Origin: Roseiarcus sp963809245
GTDB lineage: Bacteria; Pseudomonadota; Alphaproteobacteria; Rhizobiales; Beijerinckiaceae
Assembly (NCBI GenBank): GCA_963809245.1
Contig: CAWEIU010000009.1
Coordinates: forward strand, 434,001 to 498,000
Direction: 5' to 3'
Length of the DNA stretch: 64,000 bases
Each line of letters starts with the position of its first letter. Within the stretch, counting starts at the first letter, position 1. The translations under genes and the position numbers were made by a program. Below are positions 62,351-64,000 of the stretch, in pieces. A model generated the notes under the pieces. That model searched no databases, was not told the DNA's origin, and saw nothing but the letters and a program-made list of their open reading frames with translations.

Positions 62351-64000
62351 AGCTCACACCCCGTGAAGAGAATTTGCGCCGTAGTGGACTGCATATAAAA
62401 CGCAGCGGATTGCCCCGGCGTCGCCCCTGAGACGGTCCAGCTGATTAAGCCGCAATTTAGACCCGAGTACGCATTAAACGCCGCGGCGGTCGGCGTGAGA
62501 CCGATCGGGCCCCCTGTTATGAAGCCGGAGGCCGCGCTCGTTACTATCCCGGTCGGCGTAACGCGTGGGGTGATTGGGAATGGGTGCACCGAAGTTAACG
62601 TGGTGCTGTTGGTAGCGATAGCAACGCAAAGCGCGGCTGCGGCGGCGCCATTGGCGTTGAGCGCGGGCAGGTACCGTTGACACAGCGCCAACTCCGCGCC
62701 GTAGGGTCGTCGCTCGAACGGCGTCGCGGCTTGTCCGGCCTCAAGCTGCATCTCGCCAATCGTCCATGTCCCGCTCGTCTGCGCGCCGACGTTGAAATAG
62801 ATGTTAATGCCGGTCGTCGCGGCGGCGGGGATTGCGATTTGCGCGCTGTATTTCGTCAGCGTCGAATTGACGGTGAAGGCGCCGGACGCAAACTGTGTTT
62901 GAGAGCTAAAATTGTCGGCGGCATTGGCGTAGTAGGCCGTCCAACTCACCGCCGTCAGCGCCGTATTTGCCAGCTTTACGCTGAGCGTCGCCGTCGTTCC
63001 CGCGAGGTCGAAGCTATTGGCCGTCTCAATGCGCTGGCCGAAGCCGATTGCCGAGACGGACGCCGCACCCGTTAACTGATAGCGGTATTGATCGGGCGCC
63101 GAGCCGGCAATACGCTGACCGGTGACATTCGCGCCCGCGCACGCGGCGTAGAAGCGATCGATCGTATAGACGTACCCTCCGGCGCTACTGATGGTTTGCG
63201 CCGCGCCGTTGTTGCGTTGGTCGATCGCCATCGCGCCGTTGATGATGCGGTTGCGAAAGCCGGCCATGCGGCCGACCCATGAACCGCCCGCGCCCAACAC
63301 TTCGTTGGATGCGGCCGAGCCAGAGGGCGGCGCGGGAACGAAGCCGGCAGAACCACCAGATCCGGTGTCGCCGACGAACGCGCCGCCGCTGTCGACGATC
63401 GTCCAGGCGTTGGAACCGTTGCTTTCGAGCGCCAGATAGCCGTAGGCGGCCGCGATGGCCGCGCTCGCCGCGCCGTTGATCGTGTCGCCTCCATTCGGCG
63501 CCAGCGTGATCGTCTTTGTCGCCGAGGCGCCCCCGCTTTCGTCGACGACGAGAAGCTGCTGGCCCGGCGCGAACGAACTCGCCGCCGGCAGCGTCACCGT
63601 GCGAGCGGCCGTGATCGCCGTATAAGCGACTGTGCTGACGCCCGCGGCGAGCGAATAATTGGCGTCCGAAACCGCGACGCGCGCGCCGACGATCGCAGGA
63701 ACCTGCCAGAACTCCGGTCGCGTCGTTGACGCGCGCGGCAAGGACATAGGATGCGTCGGTCAGGCTCGAGGCGCGCACCCGCATGCGCGCGTTGCCAACG
63801 CCGTCGTCGTCCCATTTGGTCCGCACCGCGCCGGTGTCGACGACGAGTTCGCTCGACGGGTTCGTGTCAGTGAAGAGGGTAAGAAGCTGGGCGATCAGCC
63901 CCGCAACTTGGTTGGAGGGCAACCCCTCGAAGCGATAGATCGTATACGACGTGCCAGCCGCGACCGCGCCGCCGGTCCAATTGGAGAGCGTAAGGCTCGA
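62347..64000 (-). CDS. Phage tail fibre-like protein, frameshifted, 5' end beyond window
   Basis: A long structural protein. From the window edge the frame reads 'SSLTLSNWTGGAVAAGTSYTIYRFEG', then 'ELVVDTGAVRTKWDDDGVGNARMRVRASSLTDASYVLAARVNDAT'. After ~63715-63727 the coherent reading moves to the +1 frame: 'RPEFWQVPAIVGARVAVSDANYSLAAGVS', 'GRMAGFRNRIINGAMAIDQRNNGA', 'TGINIYFNVGAQTSGTWTIGEMQLEAGQAATPFERRPYGAELALCQRYL'. The latter blocks are typical of carbohydrate-binding tail-fibre modules. One extra base is present relative to an intact gene. It lies directly upstream of the tail assembly-like gene with an overlapping stop/start. Confidence 0.65.

Overview
The window is chromosomal DNA from a high-GC alphaproteobacterium, most likely of the order Hyphomicrobiales (Rhizobiales). 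The case rests on the lpiA-acvB pair, the pseudo-dihydroorotase/plsY/dprA cluster, GatCAB, TolQRAB, a cytochrome P460-family protein, EfeU/EfeB iron uptake, and palindromic intergenic repeats of the 'tctccccttgcgggaga' and 'cccgcgaaagcggg' types. Genus-level placement cannot be made from the sequence alone.

Left part (1-19 kb): the 3' end of uvrC, prmA, a vapBC toxin-antitoxin pair, and an AmmeMemoRadiSam locus (a fused Memo/AMMECR1 protein divergent from its radical SAM enzyme). Next come a LysR regulator divergent from a valine-degradation cluster (mmsA, isobutyryl-CoA dehydrogenase, mmsB), a Gly/Tyr-rich secreted protein with a clear terminator, an ABC1 kinase, the acvB-lpiA lipid-modification operon, a thioesterase and an acyl-CoA dehydrogenase.

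Middle (19-34 kb): tolQ-tolR-tolA-tolB, with tolA carrying an apparent single-base frameshift; a two-gene cytochrome oxidase operon (subunits II and I only); a TIM-barrel protein of unknown function; and a reverse-strand iron-uptake operon (OprB-like porin, NHL protein, EfeB peroxidase, two cupredoxins, EfeU permease, small secreted protein) that lacks an EfeO M75 protein.

Middle-right (34-52 kb): ornithine/lysine decarboxylase, a GNAT enzyme, an SohB-like peptidase, a GGDEF-EAL sensor, a cytochrome P460-family protein followed by fumC and malic enzyme, a DUF1275 membrane protein and the ABC-F protein EttA. A relic polymorphic-toxin HNH domain is followed by a frameshifted HEAT/DUF2019 immunity-like gene. 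After these come a large membrane protein, a MarR-GNAT fusion with a palindromic operator candidate, tRNA-Ser(GCT) and a histone H1-like protein.

Right part (52-64 kb): gatC-gatA-gatB divergent from ruvX, then a pyrC-like/plsY/dprA operon, tRNA-Arg(ACG), an SGNH-hydrolase-like gene and phage-tail-like genes running off the end. Four single-base frameshifts in otherwise coherent coding regions (tolA, the NHL gene, the immunity-like gene, the tail fibre) suggest either indel errors in the assembly or gene decay. They should be checked before any biological reading of those genes.
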